From Owenia fusiformis (taxonomy: Eukaryota > Annelida > Polychaeta > Sabellida > Oweniidae): DNA of 64,000 nt. The notes below the pieces were generated by a model that was given only the letters and a program-made list of their open reading frames with translations, searched no databases and was not told the origin of the DNA. The position numbers and the translations under genes are program-made. Location of the stretch: NCBI GenBank assembly GCA_903813345.2, contig CAIIXF020000007.1, positions 37,344,759 to 37,408,758 on the forward strand, written 5' to 3'. Below are positions 10,141 through 23,441 of this stretch, piece by piece; position 1 is the first letter of the stretch; each line of letters starts with the position of its first letter.

Positions 10141-12358
10141 ACATGAATTAGATGCTAATGTAACGCCAACTGAGGCCATCAGAGTCTCTCGACAATGGAT
10201 ACAAATTTAAATGGAATAAATTGATTCCTACGTATTTGTACTTGACTGTTGCAAACAGACCTGACTTTAAAAAAATCTTGTCTGACTCTAAAAATGATCT
10301 TGTGTTACATTGTAGACGATTTGGACTTTTATTTGAAATTGAGTATTACGGCCAGATAAATGTACCTCATCTGCTCAAATCCTAATGACATCATTGCTGA
10401 TTTTCTAAAGTCTCAATCAGTATAAATTCTTACTTTACAACATTGCTAAGCAGTAAAAGACAGAACACTATATCCTAACTACACCCCCACCATAAGTTTG
10501 GCAACTGGACGTTTTCTTTGGACAGCAATCAAAGCTGTCAATATTTGAATATTAATTTTGTTCCTTAATTACATAAATTCAGAAATGTATGACAATTTGC
10601 TGATTTGATTAAATTGCCCAATACGAGCTCGTATAAACAGACTTTGAAAAGTGATCTAAATGAGACTTCGAGTTGCTATACTTTTGGAGGGGGTGTACAA
10701 AATAACCATGTAAATTTAGTAATGCCTCCTAATTCGGGAAGATAAAGTGAAATGACGCTCTAACATTTAGGATGGGGGCGTCATTAGACCATCTTTGGAT
10801 CAAAATCCAATATTGGATCATTTATCAATTGAGATAATATTATTAAAACAGTTCATATTTTTAGGCATGTCTTTGAAAGTCAGGCTGATTGATCATAATT
10901 AAGCTGGGGCAAAAAGGATGGAAATAAATTTGATTTTGGTCCACATTCTCTCTCTAAGACAAATCTGTGAAATTGAAAGTGAGGAAAACTTGAAATGTTG
11001 AGATAAGACTGCATTGGTCCCAAAATTTCAAAAATTTATGCATGTTTCTACCAAACTACTCTACATGTCTTTGTCGCCCGTCATCCTTGTAATGTAATTT
11101 CTAAATTCATTGATGTAATTTTTGAAATATAGTGCAGATGTTCTTGTTATATTTAGTTACTTCGATGCTATATTATTTAGTTATTTTGGTGCATGTCATT
11201 GCATCCTTTTGCGATTGTTTTGTCTCTAATGATTTCATAATCACATGATGTCCAGAAGTTCCTGTTCAGCTTTTTACACAATTATATGGGAGTGACGTCT
11301 CCATCCCTAAGCTGCCTAAGGATATAGGAACTATGTGATTGACAACCACATTTGCAATCATTTTTCACGGGACAGTTGCGGATTTGTTTCCATTGCATAC
11401 AGCTCAGACAACAAATCACACGTCACATTTTCTAACATGACAGTTTTGATATTTCGCAGATCACTGCCAAAAAGTGGTTCTTTATTTCATATTTCAATGA
11501 GATTAATATCAATGGGGCCACTCATGTCATTGAGTACAATTTGTTATTAGTCGATATGTCTTTGACACAAAACGTATAATTTCAATCAGAGAGTACGTTC
11601 ACTCTTTGTATTAAAGACATGATTAACTACTTTTTTATTCATTAATATCTCATTTTATAGAACGCACTAGAATTAATTGACTGCCATTGAAAAAACAGTA
11701 TCTATTGACCCTCTTCATCGACTGAAAGGAAAAAGAAATTATTTAGATTTATAAAACGCCAGAGGGATTTGGATTCTCTAGAATTCATCAATTAGAAATT
11801 ATTCATCTTTTGAAGCAATTTATTTGTATTCCTTTTCAATATTTTGTTCTAAAATGCAAAGATCTCGCACGATATTTTGATAATGCGGGATTCTGATAAA
11901 TCAGAATGGCGTTGACTTATTTCCACATTTCGTGAAAAAAGTGTTGTATGTTTAGCTGCATGATAAACTTAGAAGTGAGTGGTAAAAAGTTAACTAAAAA
12001 TACTTTTTATTCATGTTGTAAGATTTATGCATGCAGTGATATACCTTTGAGCCTGAATTGTCTATTTTTGCATTTCTAAGTTTCTTTTTAGCCCTTGGCC
12101 TAGAATTTGGAGCACTATTCAAAATATAAATAGGCATCAATGAAACTATCAAAAACTTAGCATAGGTGCACGACCGAGAGATGGTTTGTTTTTCTCAGAA
12201 TATGTTGAAATCTAAAGAATGAATATAGAGCCCAAAATTTTGGGAAAATTCCAATACTTGTACTTTTAAAAGCATATTAAAACCCGGGAAAGTTGAACAC
12301 TTTGGTGCCTCATGTAACTTAAATAAGTGCTGACTTTTGTAGTTTTTGTACTGTAATG
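10141..12358. other. Unassigned AT-rich DNA
   Basis: No coding region, RNA gene or organised repeat recognised. The frame at 11335-11550 has no domain and no splice context. Confidence 0.5.
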
Positions 12359-12552
12359 CAGGCCCGTAGCCAGGGGGGGGGTTCGAACCACCCCCCTTGC
12401 CAAAGATTCTTTCAAAATCATGCAGTTTTTCACCATTTTGGGCACTTCTCAAGTGATTTTAGCCATATTTGGGCCAAAATTGTCAAATGTGAACCCCCCT
12501 GGAAATTTTTGAAAACTGAACCCCCCCTTGGCAAATCCTGGCTACGGGCCTG
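12359..12552. mobile_element. 194-bp MITE, CAGGCCCGTAGCCAGG family
   Basis: Perfect terminal inverted repeats caggcccgtagccagg / cctggctacgggcctg enclose G- and C-rich runs and an AT-rich middle. Related copies lie at 20971, 39597, 40246, 42089, 47648 and 59020. No coding capacity, and no obvious target duplication. Confidence 0.88.
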
Positions 12553-12566
12553 GTACCGGTAGTCTG

Positions 12567-12640
12567 TATAAACCCTTTGCATCCATTCAACTTTGCTTCT
12601 TAAAAGAGAGCTTCGTCTCATAACTAGACTGAGAGAGCAA
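12567..12640 (-). repeat. Dispersed repeat shared with 53345-53430
   Basis: On the minus strand this segment contains gacgaagctctcttttaag followed by gcaaagggt, also found in the plus orientation at about 53375. The family is unknown. Confidence 0.6.
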
Positions 12641-13631
12641 GGTACCTATACTGTTTACTAGTATAAACCAAATTCCCCAGACTGTTAAATAATCGCCTTA
12701 CTATCTAAATAATATCACATTTTCACTTGAAGACTTGCAAGATGTAATTCTAACCTAGTAATCTAACAAATGATCCATCATAAAAGAAATAGTAAGCTGT
12801 CTTGAAGAATCTCATGGGTCTTTTTGAGCTGACCCATACAAAAAGTGTACAAACCCATAACAAATATTCACCATGTATGGTCATAATTGTTTTGAACTGA
12901 ACCATACAAGAAGGGCAAATAAACCCATAATTTCTGACTGTCATTTCATCTCTTGAGCTCTAAAAGCATTTTACATTCTAAAAATCTATTTTGTGTGTAG
13001 AATCATCACCCAACCACATGTATTATAAAGAAAAGATGACATGTTTTTTCCTATATGGTTTCATGTACTCAATAATGTACCGACCATTACTCAAACATTC
13101 TTCACATCTTGAGTACCAGTCATTCAAAATAAAATTAAAAGAATGAATGAAGGAATGTCATCCAACTGATTTTTCTAAAAAAAAAATTTGTTTCTTCTGT
13201 GTATGAGTTATCGCACCTGGGAGGCCGATTCATATTTTTTCAAGAAGTTTACAATATCAAATAAATTCCTTACAGACGCCTACTAGTGATGATTTTATTT
13301 TCAATACAATGGAATATTTTGGTGGTTTGTAATGAAACGGGTCTGTATTATAAATAAAATATGTATGTTCATGTTTTTTGCGGTCAAATGAATACTTTGT
13401 TTTGAATAAGAGTGTGTACTTTCAAAAATAATACTTAAAGGATCATGTTTACTTTAAATATCCTTTTATTCAATGTTGATCCTTTAACAAAATATCAAAT
13501 AATACTTTTATGAATGAGGAATTATTTAGAATGTTTAGTGATATAAAATGTTTACTCATTTTCAAAATAAACTGCATATTAATACTCAACAAGTTGAAAG
13601 TTTCTCATGCCAAGGAAGATTATAATCACAA

Positions 13632-13670
<39 letters not shown>

Positions 13671-14165
13671 AGCAGGTTGTATATATCATGCACTCCAAGA
13701 AGATGGCACTTGTTCTAATTATCTCTCATTATCTCTAATCATCTCTAATTACTGTATCAACCAATATTCATTTGAGTAAACACCACTTATTAAGGCCCAG
13801 ATCTCTCAAATACTTACCAAACCAACCTTGCATTAATGAACCAAATGCAAACCCATTTTCCTTGAAAAATATAAATACACAATCAGTAACTAGACAATGA
13901 ATCATTAAAACTAGGCTTAAAAAACAGAATACGACATACAGATCCTGAAGCCTATCAAAAATATCACCAATTGTATGTTTAGGTTTTGCAAGAGTAAGTG
14001 GTATGTTATATCAGATGTTATTGGTAAGAAAGTTGTTAAATAATCTTAAAGAGGGTTTCACTGTTTGATGGATTAGATTATAGTATACCATCTCCTGGTA
14101 TTTATTTATTGGAAGATAACTAGGGTATCAATTTTACTATTACACTTCTACTCTTGTGTTGTAGT
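12641..14165. other. Unassigned DNA with an AAAT microsatellite
   Basis: Contains the (aaat)n run at 13631-13671. A 43-bp segment at 13818-13860 on the minus strand has acceptor and donor signals and reads ENGFAFGSLMQGWF, but is too short to call. Confidence 0.5.
13631..13671. repeat. (AAAT)n microsatellite
   Basis: About ten perfect tetranucleotide units. Confidence 0.95.
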
Positions 14166-14300
14166 AGCTCAATTGGATTAGCATGGATTATGTCATAATT
14201 GGATTAGCCAGATTATGTCACAATTGGATTAGCCAGATTAAAGTCACAATTGGATTAACATTATGATGTCACAATTGGATCAGGAACTGGATTATGTCAT
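14166..14300. repeat. Degenerate tandem repeat, about 27 bp, 5 copies
   Basis: Repeats of cacaattggattagccagat with a variable gtcat tail. Confidence 0.8.
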
Positions 14301-14410
14301 TAATGTCGTCTTTAACTGGGTTATAGTAGTAGAATTGACAATATCAATCTGGGTAATCCTTAAGTTGCATGATGGCCTGACCTTTCACTTGAATTCATTT
14401 GCTTCTACTG

Positions 14411-14714
14411 AACGTTTAACTTATGAACTCACCGAGCCAACCACAGATTGAAAGATGTTTCCCTTATGAACTCACCGAGCCAACTACAGATTGAAAGGAG
14501 TTTAACTTATGAACTCACCGAGCCAACCACAGATTGAAAGGAGTTTAACTTATTAACTCACCGAGCCAACCACAGATTGAAAGATGTTTCACTTATGAAC
14601 TCACCGAGCCAACCACAGATTGAAAGGAGTTTAACTTATGAACTCACCGAGCCAACCACAGATTGAAAGGAGTTTAACTCCTAAACTCACCGAGCCAACC
14701 ACAGATTGGAAGGA
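14411..14714. repeat. 43-bp minisatellite, 7 copies
   Basis: The unit is aacttatgaactcaccgagc followed by caaccacagattgaaaggagttt; copies are more than 90 percent alike by eye. Confidence 0.93.
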
Positions 14715-16606
14715 TCGAAATGAGGATGATCTGCTATATTTAGCCATCTAAATAAAAAATCCGTGTATTAACAATGAGTAAATGTCACTTTTACAATGTG
14801 CCAATTTCATTTTGGTGCAAGATGTCACTATTTGGGCATATAGGTGGCACCACATTTTAACGGGAAAATCAAAATATCGAAACATGTCAGCCTTATACTA
14901 CTTTTTTCAAAGGTACTGTTACAAAAAAATAAATATCATTGTTTAAGACACATTTTTTGAGAAATAAAAAAATCCAAATGAATGCAAAGGGTAACATATG
15001 GCTTGACATATCTAGATATTACTGACATTGAAATAGAGACTTTCTTATGCTGATCATATTGCAGTTTAGTTTACAATTAATTTAAATATTTAACCTAAAT
15101 ACCAACAAAGATATACAAATAATAGATTTATCAATAAGTAAGAAATAAATCACAACCAGTAATTAAATTGAACATACATATCCTTGGTATGCAAATTGCA
15201 TGTTTTAAGTGCATAAAAGAGGTTTTCAATTGATCCAAATACATATAGACAATCTACCAGCTACTAGTCATACTTAAGAATTTCTTAAGCAGTTTCAAAG
15301 ACAAATAGACTTCCTTTATCAACCATGGCGATATAGTTAAGTATTTTGAACTGTATTTTGAAATGCCGAATTTGATCAAAATCAATGATGGGATTGATTG
15401 TAATTCAAAGAGTCTCACCCCCTCCCTCTCTCCCTCCTTCCCTCCCTCACCCCCTCCCTCCGTCCCCCTTTAATATATCTTGCCCCTTTAAGATATCTCT
15501 TAAATAATCCAATGAAATAACATTTCTATATTTTTTTCTATATTGCAAAGACATTACTCCCCTTTAAATTCTATTCCTTTTGGTCTAAGTATTTTGCATT
15601 TAAAATACGATCCCCTCGTGAAACTTTTTACGATGGAAATTTCACAAATACAGGAAATGACTCTATTAGTATCCCGACCACAAATCAATTTTTACCTGTG
15701 TTTTACCTGAATCGAATTAATTTGCAATTTGCTTTGATGTTTATAGTAATGTTATTTGATTACAGAATTTATAGGAAGTAATTGAGGGTTACCATATATA
15801 CCAGTAAGAACTAATTTTGGTAATATGTCACATAAAAGTATACAATGAAAGTATACAATAAATAAAAATAGAGACCCCCAACAAGATTAAATTTATCAAA
15901 TTTGTTGAATTAAAGAGATTTGACATTTACCTTATAAATATAAACTTAAAACTATGGGATGTTAGAAGTGATAAAATATTTTTGACAAAATGGTACTATA
16001 GGTACCAGTTTGATGATATTTATCAGTTAAACAAGTTACTCTTAAGGATGCAGTACCGGGTCGGTTTTCACGTCTGTTTTCGCAGGTTTGACTTCCGGTT
16101 TGAGAAAGCTAGCTCCCAAGAACGTCATTTTCACATTTAGTCTTATTCAAAAATTATAGTTTATTTCGATAATGGTGTTTCCAGAAAAGAATTAAATTGC
16201 AAACATTTTATCAAGCATATTTTATCCCTTTCACTTTTATGGGAAAACTTGTTCTTGAGTCGAAATTAGTAGATACGAAAACCAGGGTTCGAAAGGTGCC
16301 AGCTCTATTGAAAACTCAAAAAAGTAAAAAGATTAATTTTGGGTGGGTAAAATAATTTTTTTATTTTGTAATTACCAGACGGTCAATCCTCTTCATATTG
16401 CACTTGGATGATGATAACATCATAGTGATACATTGTAAAAAATATGAGCAAAATCTAATGTCTGGAACTTTTTCTACGCTGTTTCTACTTTGTATATTAC
16501 ATTCTTATGAATAATGTGGAAAAGTATCTTTATACAGAAAAGTCTTTATAAATCTACAAGTGTTTGCTTTTGCAAGTTTGAAATGCAGAACTGTGTCAAT
16601 GTACAA
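14715..16606. other. Unassigned AT-rich DNA with a pyrimidine tract
   Basis: The only structure seen is a C/T-only stretch at about 15415-15470 (ccctccctctctccctcctt and similar). No gene recognised. Confidence 0.5.
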
Positions 16607-16770
16607 GGGTTGTTCAAAAAGTTTTATCTCAGGAAGTACATTGCTTATGGTCCTGTAATTTGTTATATGCATGTAAGATGGGTGATTCTATATCAGTTAA
16701 AGATTTCATGTAAAAATGATAAAATCTCTTCTCTTGAGAAGCGTTCGTGTAAAACTTTTTGAACAAACCT
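16607..16770. mobile_element. Mariner-like MITE, about 164 bp
   Basis: Ends read gggttgttcaaaaagtttta and, inverted, taaaactttttgaacaaacc. Such ends are typical of mariner-type elements. TA is present on the right but not cleanly on the left. The 82-codon frame spanning it is not a gene. Confidence 0.72.
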
Positions 16771-17030
16771 ACGCACAAGTGCCAAGGGGAAAGAAATTTT
16801 AAAAATTGTTACAAAACAGGGCACAAAATAAAACATCTATGAGTACAACCCGCCATAAGGAGAACAAACCCCAAATGTCCCAAAGCAGTCCAGTACCCAA
16901 CAATTATCTAAGCACTAAGGTAGGACATTTACATAACCTTGAATACTGATGTTACATATAACCATGTTCCAAAATTTCTCATTATAGGTCAACCTTAATA
17001 ATTGCCTAACAATATTGAAAAACAAACTTT

Positions 17031-17280
17031 TTACCACCTTGCTGGGCCAGTTCTAGGGGTTTTAGTGCTAGTTTAGAAGGCGTTTATTTTACTATATCGA
17101 CCTGAGAAATGTGTGACGTCATAGTGGTGGTCCATATGGACCGGTCTAGAATATATTCTGGACCGGCAATTTTCCCCGGGAAATTAGATATCGTTCAATG
17201 CGTAAGATTTTCTTACTGTTTCAGTCCTGGTCGTTAACGGTGGTAATAATACTAATAACGTCATTTCTGCGAGCGATAGA
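17031..17280 (+). repeat. Dispersed repeat, inverse copy at 62492-62748
   Basis: About 250 bp recurs in reverse orientation near the window end, with shared landmarks gtgacgtcatagtggtggtc, ccatatggaccggtc and ttttccccgggaaatt. No coding capacity; a non-autonomous mobile element is likely. Confidence 0.85.
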
Positions 17281-17365
17281 GTGAAATATTGGACCTTGGG
17301 CCTTCGGCCCTCGGTAGGCCCAAGGTCCAATATTTCACTATATCGCCCTTAGAAATGATGTTATT
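17255..17365. repeat. Near-perfect hairpin
   Basis: Arms 17273-17302 and 17317-17346 are complementary over 30 bases with one mismatch (ttggaccttgggcc paired with ggcccaaggtccaa). The loop is 14 bases, and weaker pairing extends outward to aataacgtcattt / aaatgatgttatt. It directly joins the dispersed repeat at 17031. Confidence 0.85.
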
Positions 17366-18270
17366 GTACTATCAAGGTCAAACGAACAAGAGTTAAATTA
17401 CTGCAAATGTGTTTTTATTTATTTGTATATTTATCACAAGGGGCAATATAACAAAAATAAAGAAAATGGAAAACACCACCTATGAATCCATAGAACCAAT
17501 CCAAAACAGAACTTATAATATTTATGCGAAGTATTAATATTTATTATATATTAAATAAACATAAATTGACCCTATAAGTAGATTTGTTGAATAAATGCGG
17601 AATTTTAAACCGTGTACTCCAAAAATCAATGACGAAATTGACGGCTTTTATTTGGCTGTTACTGAGATTCCAAAGTAGCTCTTATGTTCATGATTAAGAA
17701 AATAAATTCATTCAATAAAAATATTTTTCAAGATCTACTTTTCAATCGTTGTGTTTCACAAGGTTTACCTTTATAGTAACATTTCCTAAAATACTTGATA
17801 AAGATGGTTTGGGGCTTAATATAACCCAAAACCAGTGCACTGTGAGATCACCACCCTCCTTAGCAGGTATCCAGAATCCGTACCTCCTTCTTTCCCCCCT
17901 GCTATAACTAATTTGGAAGCTCCCGATAAAACTGAATCACGTGATCTAATTATGCGCCGATGGCGTATACATGATTGCTGTGGCAATGTTGCGACAGCGA
18001 ATCAAATTGCGAGTTCTTAATCCGGGAAATGCTAACTGCTTATCGCAGGGGGTAAAAAGAAAGAATATATTCTGGATTTTGAAGCCCTGTGATCGGAGGA
18101 TGTGAGATCACCACCTTCTAAAAGTTCTTTGCTAGTTGTAAAGCAGAAAGATGTGATATAGTCTCAAAATGAAATTATCAGAGTGAAAATACACTAAGTT
18201 AAGTCAACCTTTTGATAGTAAGATCATATGATCAAAGTTCATGCACATAGTGTTTCAACATTCCAATGTA
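17366..18270. other. Unassigned DNA
   Basis: The motif tgtgagatcaccacc occurs twice (about 17840 and 18100). The 61-codon frame at 17835 is slightly GC-richer than its surroundings but shows no domain. Not called. Confidence 0.4.
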
Positions 18271-18552
18271 CAGTAAGACCTATACATGCGAACACATCTC
18301 TAATTTGAACACAATTCAGTTTGAACACTTTTTGGTCACATTTGCAATATACTACAATATTAGAAAACCTTGAAATGTGAACACCTGTCGATCTGAACAC
18401 TTTTGCACATAGTTTTCAACATTCCAATGTACAGTAAGAACTATATATGCAAACACTTCTCTATCTGAACTCCTCATAATTTGAACACATTTTCGTCATA
18501 TTTATCATGAACACTATTGGCCAATCCCAGAAGTTTAGACAGGTTTTACTGT
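18271..18552. mobile_element. CAGTAAAACCTG-ended (pogo/Tc1-like) MITE
   Basis: Starts cagtaagacctata and ends tagacaggttttactg, flanked by TA on both sides as for Tc1/mariner/pogo elements. The inside is an irregular series of tgaacac / gaacact repeats. A block of about 40 bp including its own 5' end is duplicated near 18410-18450. Confidence 0.8.
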
Positions 18553-19639
18553 AATCAATGGCAAAGTAATTATTCAATGACGCAAACAAATTAATTGTTG
18601 TTTATTGGTGCATTTGTGATTAATCATTCAAAGAATTTTTTTGAGTCATAAAATTAAATTTCCAAGTTAATAAACAACTTTGTTTCATTGTATATGTCAA
18701 TTCAATGAGAATTAATTTGCTGTTTGATAATTTTTCATATAACAATTTCACCTATAGCTAGACTACTTGAAATGAGAAAATGTAAAGATGTAAAAGTCCA
18801 CAGAACATGAGCTCCAGTAAGGATAGGGATTTAACTACCTGACGTATCTATTCATCAAAGTTTCATTATTGTCTTACGCACAAGTATCTCTCTGTACCTT
18901 GGTCTAAGAACTCTAACTAACGTCATAGATTAGTATCAACATCGTAAAATAAACAAACAAATTTCACAAGTACTTATTGTTTGCAATACTTTCAAGAAAA
19001 TATCACAAAATGATAAGAATTCAAAACAAAAATTCTGATAGTGGAGAAAGCTAACAAATTACGCGCAGTAGATCAACCAGAAATTTTTACTATTTCTTCA
19101 TCCACATTCAAATTCATCATGAAACGTAACTATAGTAACAAATATATATATCAAGGCCAAAGCAAAAACAAAACAAAATTATATAGGTAATTTTTGGATT
19201 TTTGGATATAAGAATTTGATAATAATAACCTATGTAGCCTAACACCCACATAGACTATATGCACCCAGTTCGTACTGTAAATCACAAAATTATCCACATT
19301 TTGACTGTATATGGTTTCGGACAAAATTTTTCGAATAAACCAATATTTCAGCAAGTAATTCAACAATAGAGGTCCATTGAATAAAATCCTTTGGGAAAGA
19401 ATACTTCCCTTTAGTTTAAAATCATTTAAATTTGGGTGGACAAACATTCCAAATTCTAGGGACCAAAGTAGAGTCCAAATAATCCAATCTGAAGAGGTCT
19501 TGGTACAATATCAATGCATTTGAGCCCGTTGTCCAAATATTTAGTAGTTCTACGATTTGTTTGCTCAGTTTATTTAGAACTTCAGATCTTTGTTTGGGAC
19601 CCGGATTAGCTTTATAGAAGTTTCAAAAGTTTCTAACTT
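18553..19639. other. Unassigned AT-rich DNA
   Basis: No gene or repeat recognised; the 98-codon minus frame at 19151-19447 has no domain. Confidence 0.5.
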
Positions 19640-19844
19640 CAGTGAAACCTGTATATATGAACACCTCTCTAGTCCAAACACCCATCTAGTCCGAACACCT
19701 CTAAATATGAACACCTTTCTCTGTCCAAATTTTGTTCTCACAAATTGACTCAAAAATTAAAAATAATACTTGAAATGTGAACACCTCCTAATCTAAACAC
19801 TTTTGGCTAATTTCAGTAGTGTTCAGATCATACAGGTTTTACTG
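19640..19844. mobile_element. CAGTAAAACCTG-ended MITE, clearest copy
   Basis: The left end cagtgaaacctgtatatatg and the inverted right end catacaggttttactg enclose repeated gaacacctctctagtcc-type units. This copy best shows how the interior is built from gaacac units. Confidence 0.82.
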
Positions 19845-20470
19845 TATAACTAAGGGGTTACTTAGGGGGTATAGCCTGTTTCTAAGTAACATGGGTTTAA
19901 AAGAGCTTGAATAAATCATTCCAGGGATAAGAGTAACGTTGCAAATCTGCAAACAATTAATATTATTCACTCGGCAAATCAATTGCTCGAACAAAATGGA
20001 GGTCAATAAGTTCTGATATTCGTGTCAAACTATTATGTATACAATCATGGAAAAAATCATTTTTCTTTCTCCAAACTGATGTAATTATACACTCCTAGGA
20101 TCAATGATCATGACCCGTTTATCTTACACAAAAAATAAGTAGAAGTTTACTAATTATTACAGCAATCAATCAATATGGTTTGATCAATAACCTAGAAAAA
20201 ACAAAACAAATCGTTCAAATTACAGTTATTTTTCAGTTTTGATTCACTATACTTCCTTCCCTATGATATGCAATGAATTTTGCGATTACCTTTATACAAA
20301 AATAAGAAATGTTAACCTAGGATGACTCATGTACTTGACTCTAAGACCCAGTACTGACTAAGATTCTTGTACTTGTCGATTTAAGACCCGGGGCCCCCAC
20401 TTATCTATTTCAACAACAGGAAGGTGTATAATAGGGGGGGGGGGGGGCTTACGAGGGCTTGAAGACTATA
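19845..20470. other. Unassigned DNA with a poly-G tract
   Basis: An uninterrupted run of about 13 G lies near 20435. Nothing else recognised. Confidence 0.5.
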
Positions 20471-20733
20471 CTTGACTCTATATAAACCTGATTTTCTTAA
20501 CTGACTTGACTGTAATGTTCTGAATTACTTGAATCTAATTTTGTTTACTTGACTCTAAATCCTCATTTACTTGAATCTGACATCCTTGTGTATTTGATCC
20601 TAAGATGTTCATTTACTTGACTCTAAGTTCTCTGTTACTTGTATCTAATATCCTCTAAGATCCTGAATTACTTGACTCTAACATCCTCATTTACTTGACT
20701 CTGAGATCCCTTATTACTTGACTCTAAGATCCT
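20471..20733. repeat. Degenerate tandem repeat, about 22 bp
   Basis: Repeats of ttacttgactctaagatcct with substitutions and small gaps; related motifs begin as early as 20330. Confidence 0.8.
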
Positions 20734-20970
20734 CAAAGATAAACTATCAGAAGTAGATCAACTCATTAGTAGTAGAGGCTGTTCAATATCCAAATTGATT
20801 CATTCTATTCAAACAGTATATTAGCCATCACCAATAATCAAGCTTTGCAGAGGTGAATGAGGATAAGTAAAGAAAAGAATATTTGAAGACTAGCTTATGA
20901 TTTACTATGGAGTATCTGTATTGTATTTGGAGTCAATTGAGCAAGATTGACTCCAAGTTCAAATTAGATG

Positions 20971-21103
20971 CAGGCCCGTAGCCAGGATTTGCCAAGGGGG
21001 GGGGGGGGGTCAGTTTTCAAAAATTTCCAGGGGGGTTCACATTTGACAATTTTGGCCCAAATATGGCTAAAATCACTTGACATTCTGATTAGACAGGTTT
21101 TAC
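20971..21103. mobile_element. Half copy of the CAGGCCC MITE fused to a CAGTAAAACCTG end
   Basis: Starts with caggcccgtagccagg and follows the minus orientation of the 12359 element to about 21085. It then switches to tgattagacaggttttactg, the end of the other family. A deletion or template switch joined two unrelated elements. Confidence 0.75.
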
Positions 21104-22369
21104 TGTATTTACAAGGTCAAGTTGTCATATTGTGAAATCTCCCCTCTATGGGATAATTGCCAAATCCAATGGGCCAACTGCCAGTAACACTGACCTAACT
21201 ACAATGCCCAGTGACCAAATTGAAATACCAAGTTTGTTTAACACTGACTTTATGCAAACAAAAATATCTACCTAAATATTTTTTTTGATTGTGCATTTTC
21301 CATACATTTTCTTTCTAAAATTTTGAATGAACGGTCCGATTTCTATATAATTAAGAGTGTTGACTACATGCCTATTCCTTGGAAATTTCACTCCTTTCCA
21401 CTGCATTTTGGATGAAAAAATGACCCTCGGATGACATTTTACTTTGCTGATTCTGGTTATTTCTCACTAAAATTTGAAAGAACTGTCTGATGTTTTTACA
21501 TTTCTATACAATTTAAAATGTTGACTACATGCCTGTTTACTTTATTCCTTGCGAATTCTACTCCTTTCCAATGTATTTTGCATTTTAAAACATACCCCCC
21601 CCCCGTGGCATTTTGCATATACAGGTGCAACAGTATCTTGTTCATGGAAGAGTTTCGATACCACGGCAACAGTTGCTATGTCAATATATTGTAACTGGAC
21701 AACCTGATCTAAATAGATTTAATAATCCACATGTGTATGATAGGTCAAGATGACATGAGCTGCCACAACTTATTTTCCATTTTTTCCAAACTGCATCAAG
21801 CCCTTGTATTATATCTTCCCCCATCCTACCCCCCCCCCCCCAGGCTTTATTCCCTTATACAGCTGGGGGTAAAATAGATCACTCGAGAACCCCAAAATAT
21901 GCTAAGCAGTTTCACTGTATGTACATATCTGCCCTGTAACATGATTTTTTTAAAGTACTCAAAATAATAATCATATTTGAAGGTTCGGTTCACATATACT
22001 TTCATATAACAAATGTTAGCTAATCACATACTTATACGCTGTAATAAAAATATTTTCAAATGCTCTATAATTGTAGACAACTATGTTTGCGCTATAAGGG
22101 AAAGAATTTTAACAGGCACTAAACAAAAGTTGCTTTGATATATCAGGTCAAAAGAATATAAGATGTTTCAGTTAGAGGATTGAATAACACTTCATATCTG
22201 TCTAAGGAGGCTCATCATTGATATCTCATATTTCCCTCAGGATAAAAATGATATCTACTTTGTATCTAGTACTCAGTAGTAGTTGAAACATTATACTCTA
22301 TTGATTTGATATATTTCAAGTTCTATAAGGAATACTATTTTTCAAACATCTTCCACATGTAGACAACTA
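21104..22369. other. Unassigned AT-rich DNA
   Basis: Contains poly-C tracts near 21596 and 21831. No gene recognised. Confidence 0.5.
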
Positions 22370-22529
22370 CAGTAAAACCTGTATATAGTAAAGAACACCT
22401 AAAAAGGTGTTCACTGTAGGTAGGTATTCACTACAGGGAGGGGATTTTATATAATAAATGTGTCTTGAAGTGGTGTTCAATAAACACAGGTGTTCTTTAG
22501 AGAGGTGTTCACGAAGACAGGTTTTACAA
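22370..22529. mobile_element. CAGTAAAACCTG-ended MITE
   Basis: Left end cagtaaaacctgtatatag after TA; right end gacaggttttac. Internal repeats of ggtgttca face both ways. Confidence 0.78.
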
Positions 22530-22554
22530 TACATAAAGTAAAACACTTGAACTG

Positions 22555-22820
22555 GCCAAAAGTGTTCAGATTAGTTGATTAGTCGGATTCGCTGCTCTTC
22601 ACAAAAGTGTTCAGATTAGCCAATCTTCACAAAAGTGTTCAGATTAGCCGATCTTCACAAAAGTGTTCAGATTAGCCGTTCTTCACAAAAGTGTTCAGAT
22701 TAGCCGATCTTCACAAGTGTTCAGATAAACTGGTGTTCACAAGTGTTCAGATTAGCTTGTCTTCACAAGTGTTCAGATTAGCTGGTCTTGAAAAAAGTGT
22801 TCAAATTAGCTAGTCTTCAT
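22555..22820. repeat. Minisatellite of about 31 bp, 8-9 copies
   Basis: The unit is cttcacaaaagtgttcagat followed by tagccgat. It immediately follows the MITE at 22370 and matches that element's terminal gtgttcagat, so it looks like an amplified element end. Confidence 0.88.
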
Positions 22821-23400
22821 AATGAGCTTATCAAGACATTCTAACATAGTAATATGCACTATACATACATTTGTAGATAAATATCAAAATGATAGGTCAT
22901 AATCAATGTAAATACTAGGGATGTTCTATCAAGAAATCAGATAATAAATGATAGGCTAAGTAAATATACATTGGCATATGGCCATTTTTACATTCATATG
23001 TTGTAACTGACATGAGCATATCCACATATTTCATTTTTCAATTTCATAACTTTATATTTACGTAAACTAGGATTTTTATACATCAACTGATGTTTGGTTT
23101 TACCCTCTTTAAGTGTAGCACTTCAGCTAAATTCGCTAAAAAAGAGATAACTTTTTATATAATGGGGTTCTATGGAAACTTGTATTTTTGTGATAAAGTA
23201 TGTGTATATTTTGTACAACCTAAATTAGTGGGCCTTTTTGGGCATTACTTGGCCTTTTTGGGCCTTATTGTTATATTTTTGGGTCAAATTATCAAAAATA
23301 GGCATTAGATTTTCAAAATTTAGGCCCAATTTTTGGTTTTAAGGGGAAGCGCAGAAATTTTCTTATCTGACTTCAAATGTGGGCCCCTTGTTAGCTACTT
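22821..23400. other. Unassigned AT-rich DNA
   Basis: A short run of gggcctttttgggc-type repeats lies at 23230-23275. The 72-codon frame at 23090 has no support. Confidence 0.5.
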
Positions 23401-23441
23401 GATTCGCCAGTGCTCAGAGTAACTAGTTATTCAATTTAGCA

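Noticed and set aside
13818-13860. 43-bp minus-strand micro-exon candidate (ENGFAFGSLMQGWF)
   Set aside because: It has acceptor and donor signals, but is too short and isolated to call.
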